DNA of 64,000 nt, taken from contig NZ_AP026738.1 of assembly GCF_002157685.2 (NCBI RefSeq), positions 2,976,001 to 3,040,000 on the forward strand. Reading direction: 5' to 3'. Positions 25,209-33,644 of the stretch are shown piece by piece (position 1 is the stretch's first letter; every line of letters begins with the position of its first letter). The notes under the pieces were generated by a model. The model made no database searches. It saw only the letters and a program-made list of their open reading frames with translations, and was not told the DNA's origin. This DNA comes from Comamonas thiooxydans (lineage in GTDB: Bacteria; Pseudomonadota; Gammaproteobacteria; Burkholderiales; Burkholderiaceae_C). A program made the position numbers and the translations under genes.

Positions 25209-26966
25209 TCATTTCTTCGCCATTCCGACCTTTGCTGCCCGCTCATTGCGAAGAGCAAGCAACTTGGCACGCGCCGCTTCTTTGCCCAAAGGCCCATTGC
25301 CTTCGACCGCCACTCGCACTGGATTGGCGTCGGCGTTGGCCGATCCTTCGTGAAAAGCTTTCAGCGATGCTTCTTTCTGGGCCTGTTGAGCATCGGCCTG
25401 TTTGGCTAACTCAATGCGCTCTGCAGCGATGACGGGGGCATACGCCCAGATGCATTCGCCGGCTCTATATTTCTTCACCACACTGCTTAGCCAGGCCACT
25501 GGCGACTTCACTTTATGAAATCGCCGGTTCGCTCCTTCCATCTCGTCCAACGCTTGCTGTTGTTGCTCAAGGGGAAACTTGGCCAGCACCTTGGAGAGGG
25601 ACGCGTGCAGTGACTTCTCAATCCAGGTGGGGAAGATGAGGCCAGAGGCAAGTCCGGCATTCAGCTTGTCCGAACTCGAAGACTTACCACCCTCACCTGC
25701 CTGAACGTCAGCCGTGCTGCTGGTGTTCACCGGCGAAGTAGTAGTGGATTGAATAGAAGTCCTTTGAATATTGATTGCGGGAAACGGCAGATCAAGCCTG
25801 TAGGTTTCGTCCAAAGAGTCAGGCTCTTGTTTGCAGGAAACGGCAAACGATTCCTTCGCTCCACCCTCGCTACCCTTATCGCTAAAGCTCTTCGCTAACT
25901 CCTTGCTGGCATTGGAGATTTGCTCCGACTTGGCGGGCTGCTCACTGATCGAAGAAGTAGCTCCAGCTTGTCGGATTTCGACAGGTTTGTGAGGCACCAG
26001 ATCGTCGTTCAAAAAAGACAGCAAGAGATCGCGCGGGCGGGGAGCAGGAGGGGTCGCGGACAGTCCAAGCATCGCTTGCGAGAACGCGAATGAAAGCCCG
26101 GACAGGTCCAGCGTCTGGTTCGTGGCTGGAGCGCTATTTGACGGTGCAGCCTTCGTTGACGCCGCAGGAGTAGCCTTGTCCGCGTCAGCCTTGCGAGGCA
26201 AAGGCTTGATGCTTTGCCCACGCAGGCACAGCAGAATGGCGTCGAAGTTAATGCGTACCAAAGCTCCGCCGATGCCGACCTCGTTAATGAATCCAGCCTT
26301 CTTCAGCCGCTCCCGAGCATTGCGCTGGACCTTCGGACCGAGCACAAGCGCTGTTGAGATTTCATCCTGGCTGACCGGGATAGCGCCATCGGTGAGCTGG
26401 CCTAGCTTCAGACACTCCCGGTGCCGCTGCAGCAGATAGGCCAAGTACAGCCCGCCTGCGATGCTTCCAGCCACATCAGCCAGGGGCTTGTAGTAGACCT
26501 TGCAGCCCTTGAACCAGCTACTTGCCAAGTCCCACGTAAGTTTCTGCCCCTTGCCGCGCATTGCCAATGCCTTGGCGAGTGCAGGTACGTTCAGGCGGTA
26601 GTTCAGCACCGCAGGACGCCCAACGAGCATCTCTTCGAGAACGCCCTCGCCCATCAGCAGCTCGCGCACACTGGCTTGCTCGGTGCGGGTCAGCCCAATG
26701 GCCGACTTCCACTGCTGCAAGGACATAAAGAACCAGCCACCGCGCTCGGGATGGTTGCGGAGACTGTGGCGCGTCCAGTAGAGCGCCATGCCCACGAAGA
26801 TGGCGGCTTTGTGGCCGAATTTTTCAGCCAGCACCGGATGAAATGGAACGAAACCTCGATCGTCCAGATGCAGAAAAATTTGCTCGGCACCCTGGTGGAT
26901 CGGCGCATCCTCCGGCAGTTCATAACGAACTGTTGGAATTGCTGCGAGTGAAAGAGAGCCGCGCAC
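25209..26966 (-). CDS. STY4528-family ICE/pathogenicity-island replication protein
   Basis: 585 residues. GTG 26966 with GGAG 7 bases upstream is preferred to the TTG at 26972. The N-terminal 250 residues hold the family core (FVPFHPVLAEKFGHKAAIFV, SLQQWKSAIGLTRTEQASVR, two winged-helix-like regions). The middle is Ser/Thr/Pro-rich low complexity; the C-terminus (about 430-585) is a second conserved block with PVAWLSSVVKKYRAGE. It is presumed to initiate replication of the excised element. Confidence 0.85.
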   Translation of the reverse strand: MRGSLSLAAIPTVRYELPEDAPIHQGAEQIFLHLDDRGFVPFHPVLAEKFGHKAAIFVGMALYWTRHSLRNHPERGGWFFMSLQQWKSAIGLTRTEQASVRELLMGEGVLEEMLVGRPAVLNYRLNVPALAKALAMRGKGQKLTWDLASSWFKGCKVYYKPLADVAGSIAGGLYLAYLLQRHRECLKLGQLTDGAIPVSQDEISTALVLGPKVQRNARERLKKAGFINEVGIGGALVRINFDAILLCLRGQSIKPLPRKADADKATPAASTKAAPSNSAPATNQTLDLSGLSFAFSQAMLGLSATPPAPRPRDLLLSFLNDDLVPHKPVEIRQAGATSSISEQPAKSEQISNASKELAKSFSDKGSEGGAKESFAVSCKQEPDSLDETYRLDLPFPAINIQRTSIQSTTTSPVNTSSTADVQAGEGGKSSSSDKLNAGLASGLIFPTWIEKSLHASLSKVLAKFPLEQQQQALDEMEGANRRFHKVKSPVAWLSSVVKKYRAGECIWAYAPVIAAERIELAKQADAQQAQKEASLKAFHEGSANADANPVRVAVEGNGPLGKEAARAKLLALRNERAAKVGMAKK

Positions 26967-26978
26967 TGACAAGCTCCA

Positions 26979-27425
26979 TCAGTGCGCAGCTGCGGCTACG
27001 GAGGTTGTCGCTGCACTGCGCATTGCGCTGGCCAAGGGCATGGCTTGCTGCTGCAAAAGCTCAAGCAAGCGCCGCTTCGAGATCCGATAGGTAATGATGC
27101 GGCCCTGACCAGCTTGCTCATGCAGGATGCCCAAGTCCACGAGGGTCTTGCGGCAGGTTTGCTGCTGTGCCCTCGTTATGCCGGTGTCCTTGGTGCAGCA
27201 TGACGATGACATAAGGATTTCGAGAAAGTCCTCCGACTCGCTGCGACGTTCGCGCTCCATCGCATAGGTAAGCCAGAGTGCGCTCAAGACGTTACCGGTG
27301 AGATCCACGAAGGCGCGGTTGATGGTGATGGGCTCTTGGCCGATAAGTTCCAGAAACAGTGCGGACTTCAGAATTTCACTATCACTATTCGACAGCTGGG
27401 CGGGTAAGTTCTTGGTGTTCTTCAT
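26979..27425 (-). CDS. Small helix-turn-helix-like protein of the ICE replication region
   Basis: 148 residues from ATG 27425; the ribosome site is weak. The last half (RAQQQTCRKTLVDLGILHEQ, GRIITYRISKRRLLELLQQQ) resembles a winged helix. It ends 12 bases before the replication protein start. The C-terminus is Ala-rich. No named family recognised. Confidence 0.6.
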   Translation of the reverse strand: MKNTKNLPAQLSNSDSEILKSALFLELIGQEPITINRAFVDLTGNVLSALWLTYAMERERRSESEDFLEILMSSSCCTKDTGITRAQQQTCRKTLVDLGILHEQAGQGRIITYRISKRRLLELLQQQAMPLASAMRSAATTSVAAAAH

Positions 27426-27474
27426 GTTCAAGCTTTATCGATAATGGTTGTAAATAGAACGTCCTGCGGCTGAT

Positions 27475-28098
27475 TTATTTGCCCACCGGGAAGGCATTTC
27501 TCCTGGGAAGAGCCAGGCTATCCTCGTCTTCAAACTCTTTGAGCGTTGAATAAAGCGAGTCGATGGTGTACTCCGCAAAACGAGAATGCAGCTCGAAAAT
27601 CCAATCACGTAGAGATTGCCCAGGCGTGGATTGGCTGGTAATTTCCGCCCAAGCTTGATGAATCTGATCCCGAACATCAAACTGCTTTGGTAGTTTGGCC
27701 CTCCCGCCCGTGACGCTTCCGCCGACCAATTCACGTAACCTACGAATATCGTCTGCGGAGCGCTTAAAAAGCCGCGTAATCAGTGCACGCGAGGCACCAT
27801 TGCGCACAAAATATTCGCAAAGTGCATCGTCTTGCCTTTGTCGGTCCAGGCCTTCTAGATGCTGCCTGAGTTCGCCAGGAGAAAATATGAGCTTAACCCT
27901 CGTTAACTTAGTAGAAATATCCAGAATATCGCGGGTCTTGCGATGCCGAAGTTGGTCGATCAATTCTGCATCGCAACCCATCTGCAATAACTGATCTATT
28001 CCATCCTCGGTTTCGATAGCACGAATTACCTCCGTCAGCAGCAGAAAATTCAACTGCGGATTCGTGTGGATATCGACGGGAACAATATGATCTGTCAT
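27475..28098 (-). CDS. DUF2857-family ICE protein
   Basis: 207 residues. The N-terminal LLLTEVIRAIETEDGIDQLL and the YFVRNGASRALITRLFKRSA segment match the DUF2857 family, which sits between the parB and replication genes of PFGI-1-type ICEs. The second segment looks like a small HTH. It starts 16 bases downstream of the parB stop. Confidence 0.75.
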   Translation of the reverse strand: MTDHIVPVDIHTNPQLNFLLLTEVIRAIETEDGIDQLLQMGCDAELIDQLRHRKTRDILDISTKLTRVKLIFSPGELRQHLEGLDRQRQDDALCEYFVRNGASRALITRLFKRSADDIRRLRELVGGSVTGGRAKLPKQFDVRDQIHQAWAEITSQSTPGQSLRDWIFELHSRFAEYTIDSLYSTLKEFEDEDSLALPRRNAFPVGK

Positions 28099-28114
28099 TG
28101 CTTATCTAACGTGT

Positions 28115-29803
28115 TTATTCCGTAAATAACGGTTTATAGGCTTCGCGGCTATCCTCAGGCCCGGCGATATTGAACTCAGCGAGTGTTTGCATCAGCGCAG
28201 ACAAGCATCTAGCAACCGCCGCATTGCCGAAGAGATATCCATAATGGTCAGAAGTGACATAAATCTGCCCATTCTTCCCGCACAGAATCGCTCTATCTGT
28301 GCACTCCTGACGGAACGTATCAACACCAGCCTGAATAGCCCTTACCCAGCGGCTTTCTGGGTCGCATTTCGAGAGTAGGCTTGAATTGCACTGCCCGGTT
28401 TGCGTTGCAAGAAATGGCCAAAGATACACACGCAGAGTTTCGAGATCTTCGGAGAGCTTTTGATCGCCCAAATACGCCATACGTTCTGGAATATCCACTA
28501 AGAACCCGTATGGCAATGCCGGCGTTGGCTTCACGAAGTCCGACAGCGGTACGACAGCATTCAGATCCACAAGATTCTGCGATAGCCGCGCAGAAAACGC
28601 TGCCAGTTTGTCTGCTGGGCCAGCTCCCGCACCTTGTTGATCTGGCTTTGTCGTGGATCTTTTGTTGCTAGGCGATGCAGCAGCCGACACACCGCCAAGC
28701 ATTCCCGACAGTGGCGCCTGCTTGGCTTGCTGTTGCACCTTCTTGTTCGCGCTCTCTATCGAGCGCATGTCATCGACTGAAAGCTTCGGGTCCTGGAGGT
28801 AGGATTGAACGACTGACTCGATATGGTCGGCGGCAATGCCAAAATGCTTCGAGGACACCGACTGGATCTGAGTGAGTAGCGATGGAACATCCAACTTCAC
28901 CTCTGTCCGGCTTGCAGGATCGGCCTCGGAGTTCGCTTGCTCCATCGCCTCAAGATCGGTAGCGTGCATCAAGAAGATTTCCTCGATAGCTTCCTTGACT
29001 TCTTCGCGTTTGTCGAACTTCGATGCCATTTCGTGAAGTGCCGAAACGGTAGGACGGATATTTATATTGACGTCAGACGTTTGAAGCCAATTACCAATCA
29101 ACGCGAGATTTTCGACAGCGAAGATGAAGTTTTGAACCATCCGCACCCCATAGCTCAATCCCACCTCTTTAAGTGCTTTATTCAGCTCGGTTGCCGAGAA
29201 AGATCTAGCGGTTTCCTTCTCAATTTCGCGCTTGTAATTCATCACGCCCTGAGCACGCTCCCAGAACGAAATATCACTTCGATTGTCGTTTTCGCTCAAG
29301 TGCGCAGCAATGACAGCGGCCTCGCCAGGCCACTTCCTGGTAACGACATGGATGCGCCGCAGTTTCTCAACGCCTTCTTTCACCAGCTCTTTTGCGATCT
29401 CTACGCGGGTATTTCCGCCGCCATATGGGAAATACTTCTCCGTAGGATTACGACGCGTCACCGAGAACATATTGGTGATGCCATCGACCTTCATACTCGC
29501 TTTTATTTCCGCCCGCTGGGAATTAGCTTTCTTGCGAGGATTCAGCGAATATTCATCAATATCAAAAACATCCAAGACGATGATGGAGCCATCAATCTCA
29601 TCCATCGGATCAAAACTGGTAGTTGATCTTTCAGAGTCTCGATGAAGAGCTGCTTTAGCCGCCTCAAGACGTGCTTGATTTGGAGTGAGCTTTGGTTTAT
29701 CTGGTGCAGTCATAGCTGACGTCCCTTGCTTATTTCCAGGGGACGTAGTTAGGTTTAGTGAGGCTGCCCGTTCGCGAGCAGTCATGGTTTCAGGTGTACG
29801 CAT
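28115..29803 (-). CDS. ParB-family partition protein of the PFGI-1 ICE class
   Basis: 562 residues, preceded by AGGAGG 6 bases before the ATG. A ParB/sulfiredoxin-like nuclease fold spans about residues 70-180 (VFDIDEYSLNPRKKANSQRA, YFPYGGGNTRVEIAKELVKE), followed by an HTH region. The long C-terminal half is typical of the ICE-specific TIGR03764 ParB group and about twice the length of chromosomal ParB. It lies 15 bases after parA. It probably stabilises the excised element. Confidence 0.85.
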   Translation of the reverse strand: MRTPETMTARERAASLNLTTSPGNKQGTSAMTAPDKPKLTPNQARLEAAKAALHRDSERSTTSFDPMDEIDGSIIVLDVFDIDEYSLNPRKKANSQRAEIKASMKVDGITNMFSVTRRNPTEKYFPYGGGNTRVEIAKELVKEGVEKLRRIHVVTRKWPGEAAVIAAHLSENDNRSDISFWERAQGVMNYKREIEKETARSFSATELNKALKEVGLSYGVRMVQNFIFAVENLALIGNWLQTSDVNINIRPTVSALHEMASKFDKREEVKEAIEEIFLMHATDLEAMEQANSEADPASRTEVKLDVPSLLTQIQSVSSKHFGIAADHIESVVQSYLQDPKLSVDDMRSIESANKKVQQQAKQAPLSGMLGGVSAAASPSNKRSTTKPDQQGAGAGPADKLAAFSARLSQNLVDLNAVVPLSDFVKPTPALPYGFLVDIPERMAYLGDQKLSEDLETLRVYLWPFLATQTGQCNSSLLSKCDPESRWVRAIQAGVDTFRQECTDRAILCGKNGQIYVTSDHYGYLFGNAAVARCLSALMQTLAEFNIAGPEDSREAYKPLFTE

Positions 29804-29818
29804 GCTTTCCTCCTAAAA

Positions 29819-30712
29819 TTAATTGGAGGGTGCGTTCAGATCGAGATATTGGGGGTGGTTAGATGCGTACATCTCCGACACGCTGGGCACAATTTCCCAA
29901 AGAAGGGAATGAAGCGTGTTGGATGCTTTCACTGGATCAACCCAATGCACTGGAACTCCGGCACTGGCCGCTTTTTTCCAAGCCGTTGCATCGGGAACAT
30001 CAGTATCCAGCATCGTGATTTTTCCGCTCAGCTCAATAAAGCTTTCGCGAATCATTGCGGACATTTCCTTGCTATCGCTGGTCTTTTGGCTTTTATTGAG
30101 AAATGCCTTCATCTGAGGCATCTTCAAGCCCATGGTAGACACGCTATCGTGGCGTTCAATGAGTGCTTTCACATTCGCGATGAACTCGCGAGCCGAGATC
30201 ATGTCTGGCGTTGCAGGCACAAGCAGCAGATCAGCAGCAACCACAGCAGCATCTTGCAGATGGCCGACAGCACCTTGGGTATCAATAATCACCACGTCGT
30301 ATGCGCTAGCGATCGTGGGGTGCTTCAAGGGATTCTTGAAGCTGAACTGCATGCTCAATGGATTGCGATTGGCCATCCAGACCTGCAGAGACGAGTCCTT
30401 GGCATCAGAGCGAACGATATGCAGGCAACCGCCCTCGCTCTTGGGTGCCTTCTCAAGCTTGCCTTGATAGGAAGTCGGAGGCAGTTGGCAATGCGAGATG
30501 CAGTCAGTCGTCAGCGCACCTGATTGCACCAGCTGGGTGAGCCCAAAAGGAGCCTTGTGGGAAAGCTCGTAATAACGCGAGAGCGACGGCTGGATGTCCC
30601 CGTCGATAAGCAACACACGGAAGCCGATGTCGTGCAGCAGGCCGCCCAGATTCGCGACTGTAGTGGTCTTGCCGACTCCGCCCTTGGAAGCCAGAACAGT
30701 GATTGTGAACAT
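29819..30712 (-). CDS. parA: ParA/Soj partition ATPase of the ICE
   Basis: 297 residues starting MFTITVLASKGGVGKTTTVA; the start is fixed by GAGGAA 7 bases upstream and by the family start, and the extended frame to 30793 is not credible. The deviant Walker A is KGGVGKTT, followed by LLIDGDIQPSLSRYY and VVIIDTQGAVGH. It is first of the element operon. Soj-like proteins in pKLC102/PAPI-1-type ICEs are needed for maintenance of the circular form. Confidence 0.92.
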   Translation of the reverse strand: MFTITVLASKGGVGKTTTVANLGGLLHDIGFRVLLIDGDIQPSLSRYYELSHKAPFGLTQLVQSGALTTDCISHCQLPPTSYQGKLEKAPKSEGGCLHIVRSDAKDSSLQVWMANRNPLSMQFSFKNPLKHPTIASAYDVVIIDTQGAVGHLQDAAVVAADLLLVPATPDMISAREFIANVKALIERHDSVSTMGLKMPQMKAFLNKSQKTSDSKEMSAMIRESFIELSGKITMLDTDVPDATAWKKAASAGVPVHWVDPVKASNTLHSLLWEIVPSVSEMYASNHPQYLDLNAPSN

Positions 30713-30722
30713 TGAAATTCCT

Positions 30723-30750
30723 CGTTGAATGGTTGTTGATCCATTCAACG
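30723..30750. promoter_or_regulatory. Perfect inverted repeat in the parA leader
   Basis: CGTTGAATGG, 8 bases, CCATTCAACG: two perfect 10-bp arms ending 11 bases upstream of the parA start codon. Candidate operator for autoregulation by ParA or ParB, or a centromere-like parS site. The downstream arm abuts the ribosome binding site, so binding would block translation or elongation. Confidence 0.65.
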
Positions 30751-30994
30751 GGAGCTGAAGTTCGCTCGCGCATTGGTAGGCCGTTGCGACCAAAACTGAG
30801 GCCGCACTGGCCTTCAGAAGCCACCATTGATCGATGGTTATTTCGTAACTTTTTGTTGAAAATCATGCAAAAAGCCTTGACTTTCAGCTTTAAAAAGTGT
30901 CAGAAAATATACATCGTATCTACTAAAAAAGAAGTTCGGACAGAGGCGTCACGACCGTGATACCCGCTCCCAGCTTGCTCAGAATTTCCGCTCC

Positions 30995-31261
30995 ATGTAC
31001 CGAAGCCTGGGCATGGATCTGCATGGCTGCGCGCAGTTTCTTCATGTGTCGCCCAGGACTGTACATAACTGGGAATCCGGCGAGCACGACATCCCGTATT
31101 CGACGTACAGACTGCTGCGCCTGCTCAACCGCATGAAGCTGCCTGACCAGGCTTGGCAAGGTTGGTGCTTCTATGGCGGCAAGCTGATTTTCGTTCGTTC
31201 GAAGACAAGAACAGTAGCTGGTGGAGGCCTGGTAGGCACGCTTGACGATGTCTGCCAGTAA
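30995..31261 (+). CDS. HTH protein resembling the VC1465 / Xer-activation-factor family
   Basis: 88 residues from ATG 30995. The sequence MYRSLGMDLHGCAQFLHVSP, then TVHNWESGEHDIPYSTYRLL and PDQAWQGWCFYGGKL, resembles small phage/element HTH proteins of the VC1465 type. The last 25 residues diverge from the family (a Trp-Trp segment is expected), while another frame shows AGCTGGTGG (Ser-Trp-Trp) at about 31216, so the gene may be frameshifted near its end. No ribosome site is obvious. Family assignment is from memory. Confidence 0.5.
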   Translation: MYRSLGMDLHGCAQFLHVSPRTVHNWESGEHDIPYSTYRLLRLLNRMKLPDQAWQGWCFYGGKLIFVRSKTRTVAGGGLVGTLDDVCQ

Positions 31262-31393
31262 GCCCACTTATTGCTCGCAAGATACCGGGCTCACTCATCG
31301 TGCCACCGCGCCAGAGGATGTGCAGATCCTTTATGGGCTTGGCTATGTCGTGTAGCAGTGCAGCGTACAAGACACAAGATCAGGCCCGCTCAG

Positions 31394-31498
31394 ACGTGTT
31401 TGATTGACTACATCGAGTGCTTCTACAACCCGACGCGTCGGCATTCGACGCTCGCGTATCTCAGTCCCATACAGCTCGAACAAGCTCAAAAAGCTTAA
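31394..31498 (+). pseudogene. C-terminal remnant of an IS3-family OrfB transposase
   Basis: The last 34 residues of the frame ending at 31498 read CLIDYIECFYNPTRRHSTLA then YLSPIQLEQAQKA, the typical end of an IS3-family integrase core. Nothing upstream in this frame resembles transposase, so the rest is deleted. It sits between the ICE fragment and the LysR gene, with which it overlaps tail to tail. Confidence 0.78.
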
Positions 31499-32457
31499 GT
31501 CGGTTTCAACGAGACCGGTAGCCGCTCAGTATTCATATCTCGATTTGCAGCGATCTCCTCGATGTAACGATAAAAAATTAGCGCTTCATTGCTGAGCTCT
31601 TTCAGAGACGAGCAATAGATTTCCGTCAGAAGGTCTATTCGCGGACGAAAGGGGCGCGTAACAATATCCGGAAAGACACCGGTGGACAAAACCATTGGAT
31701 TGATTAGTCCGACGCCTACATTTCGATGGACAAGAGCACAAACTCCCATGGATGTACTAGCAACAACACCCGTCTTGAGCTTTATGCCCGCCTCTTGGAG
31801 CGTCGCGCGGACCAAGACCGATGTTGGCGACTCCTCGGGCAACGCAATCACCATGTGGCCAGCTAAATCCTCCGGCCTAACCATCGATTTTGCTACCAAT
31901 GGATGGTGTTTGTGCAGTGCCACCACCAATAGATCCTCAGAAATAGTCTTGCGCTTGCATAGTTGTATCGCGCTTATGGTGTTAGGTGCAGGTGGATTGG
32001 TGACACCTAGGTCGACTTCATGGTGTGCAACCTGTCGAAGCACCTCAATGGGTGTTGCCGCTCGCATGCATACATTTACCTCCGGATGGGTGCGCTGCAT
32101 CCGCTGAATAGCTCCTGGCAGAAGCGCAATCAACGAAGGGGTGTGAGCGGCTACCGTTACTGTACGAGAGGCTCCCTGACGTAATGCCGCAGCCTCTTCT
32201 AGTGCCCATTCGAGGTGCTGAGTTACTTGCTCTGCACGGGGAAGCAGTTGATGCGCAGCGGCAGTCGGCTGAAGGCGCCCTCCTCGCCGAGCGAACAACT
32301 CCACACCCGTCTCACGTTGCAAAAGTCTGAGCGACTTGCTCACCGCTGCCTTCGTAATGCCGAGTTTAAGAGCGGCTTCGCCAAGCCCTCGGCTACGCAT
32401 GACAACCACAAACACTTGAAAGTGACGTCCGTTAAGTTGAGAAGTGGAAGAGCGCAT
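31495..32457 (-). CDS. LysR-type transcriptional regulator
   Basis: 320 residues if started at ATG 32457 (MRSSTSQLNGRHF); an upstream in-frame start at 32475 is possible. HTH region: RGLGEAALKLGITKAAVSKS then LRLLQRETGVELF. The effector domain follows (RTVTVAAHTPSLIALLPGAI). It is divergent from the Bug receptor gene at 32627 and likely controls the receptor, alcohol and aldehyde dehydrogenase genes. Confidence 0.88.
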   Translation of the reverse strand: MRSSTSQLNGRHFQVFVVVMRSRGLGEAALKLGITKAAVSKSLRLLQRETGVELFARRGGRLQPTAAAHQLLPRAEQVTQHLEWALEEAAALRQGASRTVTVAAHTPSLIALLPGAIQRMQRTHPEVNVCMRAATPIEVLRQVAHHEVDLGVTNPPAPNTISAIQLCKRKTISEDLLVVALHKHHPLVAKSMVRPEDLAGHMVIALPEESPTSVLVRATLQEAGIKLKTGVVASTSMGVCALVHRNVGVGLINPMVLSTGVFPDIVTRPFRPRIDLLTEIYCSSLKELSNEALIFYRYIEEIAANRDMNTERLPVSLKPT

Positions 32458-32626
32458 AAGCAGTGTCAGAGTCATCCCGAATGTGTAGCTGGAATCGTAT
32501 ACCTTAAGTTGACGATATAGATCGCTCTAATCAACGGGAATTTCTAGAATTCTAAAAAGTACATGCCTGAATTCACCTTGCTTGGAAACTCAAGGTCTTG
32601 TTTCGATCCCTCTTCACCAGATTCAA

Positions 32627-33592
32627 ATGACGATGCGAAAACTACTCATTTCTCTCTCACTTTGCGCAGCAGCATCATCCTCCTCCTTTGCGGGTGGATT
32701 TCCCAGTAAGCCATTGACACTTGTAGTCTCGGTGCCTGCGGGAGGCACTATTGACGCAATTGCACGGATGGTCGCGAAGGACCTTGGAGACAGTCTTGGT
32801 GAACCAGTCATTGTCGACAACCGTGGAGGCGCAAACGGCACCATCGCTGCAGACTATGTGCGTCGTGCCCCCGCTGACGGCCATACGATCCTGATGCTCG
32901 CGTCCAGCACCCTCGTGCTGAGCCCCTATGTCATGGGCAAACTACCATTCGATCCACTTAAAGATCTCGCGCCCGTCGCCAAATCTGCCGGTTTGAACAT
33001 GTCCCTTCTTGTTAATCCATCTGTAGGCGTGTCTGACCTACCCTCGCTGGTGAACAAGATGAGAGGCTCACCTGGGAAGTTGAATTACTCCTCAACAGGC
33101 AATGGCTCATTTCCCCACATCGCCGGCGCATTGCTTAACCTCGAGACGCAAACTACCTCCACCAATGTGGCATACAAGGGACTCGCCCCGTCTATTCAAG
33201 ACCTCTTAGCCAACCAAGTGCAGTTCACCTTCGACTCGGGCAGCGCTAGTTACGTGAAAGCAGGAAAGTTAAAAGCCCTAGCCGTGATCGGCCCCAAGCG
33301 TTCGAGTGCTTTACCCGATGTGCCGACATTTCGTGAACTTGGAATACCAGAAATGGAAAAGATCAATGGTTGGCACGGAGTATTTGCACCCGCGGGAACT
33401 CCACCTGAAGTCATTCGTCGTCTGAATTCTGAAATCCACAAGATATTAATGAAGACCTCATCTATCGAAAAAATTCAATCTATGGGATTTGAGAGTGTCT
33501 CGTCCACGCCTGAGGATTTGGCCGCCGAGCTGCATCGTGACTATAAGAACTTTGGCGAGTTAATGGCGAGAGCAAAAATATCGGCTAATTGA
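32627..33592 (+). CDS. Bug/TctC-family periplasmic solute-binding receptor
   Basis: 321 residues. Start MTMRKLLISLSLCAAASSSS gives a signal peptide cleaved near FAGGFPS; the ATG at 32633 is equally possible. Family motifs are LTLVVSVPAGGTIDAIARMV, VDNRGGANGTIAADYV and TNVAYKG. First gene of a cassette with iron alcohol dehydrogenase, aldehyde dehydrogenase and MFS permease. No TctAB partner seen. Confidence 0.9.
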   Translation: MTMRKLLISLSLCAAASSSSFAGGFPSKPLTLVVSVPAGGTIDAIARMVAKDLGDSLGEPVIVDNRGGANGTIAADYVRRAPADGHTILMLASSTLVLSPYVMGKLPFDPLKDLAPVAKSAGLNMSLLVNPSVGVSDLPSLVNKMRGSPGKLNYSSTGNGSFPHIAGALLNLETQTTSTNVAYKGLAPSIQDLLANQVQFTFDSGSASYVKAGKLKALAVIGPKRSSALPDVPTFRELGIPEMEKINGWHGVFAPAGTPPEVIRRLNSEIHKILMKTSSIEKIQSMGFESVSSTPEDLAAELHRDYKNFGELMARAKISAN

Positions 33593-33644
33593 AACCTCGT
33601 CTGATGAATAGTAGATCCTCTCCAATAACTGCTTAAATCTCACC

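Larger units (their letters stand above)
18600..31261. mobile_element. Fragment of a PFGI-1/SPI-7-type integrative conjugative element
   Basis: The minus-strand order ParA, ParB, DUF2857, small protein, STY4528-type replication protein, winged-helix protein, PFL_4669/TIGR03761, DUF3158, SSB is the conserved replication/partition block of this ICE class. It is followed by a SNF2 helicase, unknown proteins and an H-NS-like protein. Integrase, topoisomerase III, relaxase, coupling protein and type IV secretion genes are not in the window. Boundaries are approximate: the left limit is set at the terminator near 18.6 kb, the right limit at the last element-like gene. No att repeat was found. Confidence 0.65.

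Noticed and set aside
25049..25432. Plus-strand frame giving a repeat-containing peptide over the 36-bp units
   Set aside because: The peptide repeat simply reflects the DNA repeat (36 is divisible by 3), and the frame runs into the antisense of the replication gene without a ribosome site.
30500..30866. Alternative minus-strand frame covering the ParA Walker region
   Set aside because: It is a frame-shifted reading of parA with no homology; the parA frame has all nucleotide-binding motifs.
18600..31261. tRNA-anchored attachment site for the ICE fragment
   Set aside because: I looked at both margins for a tRNA 3' end or long direct repeat and saw none, so no att site is annotated.
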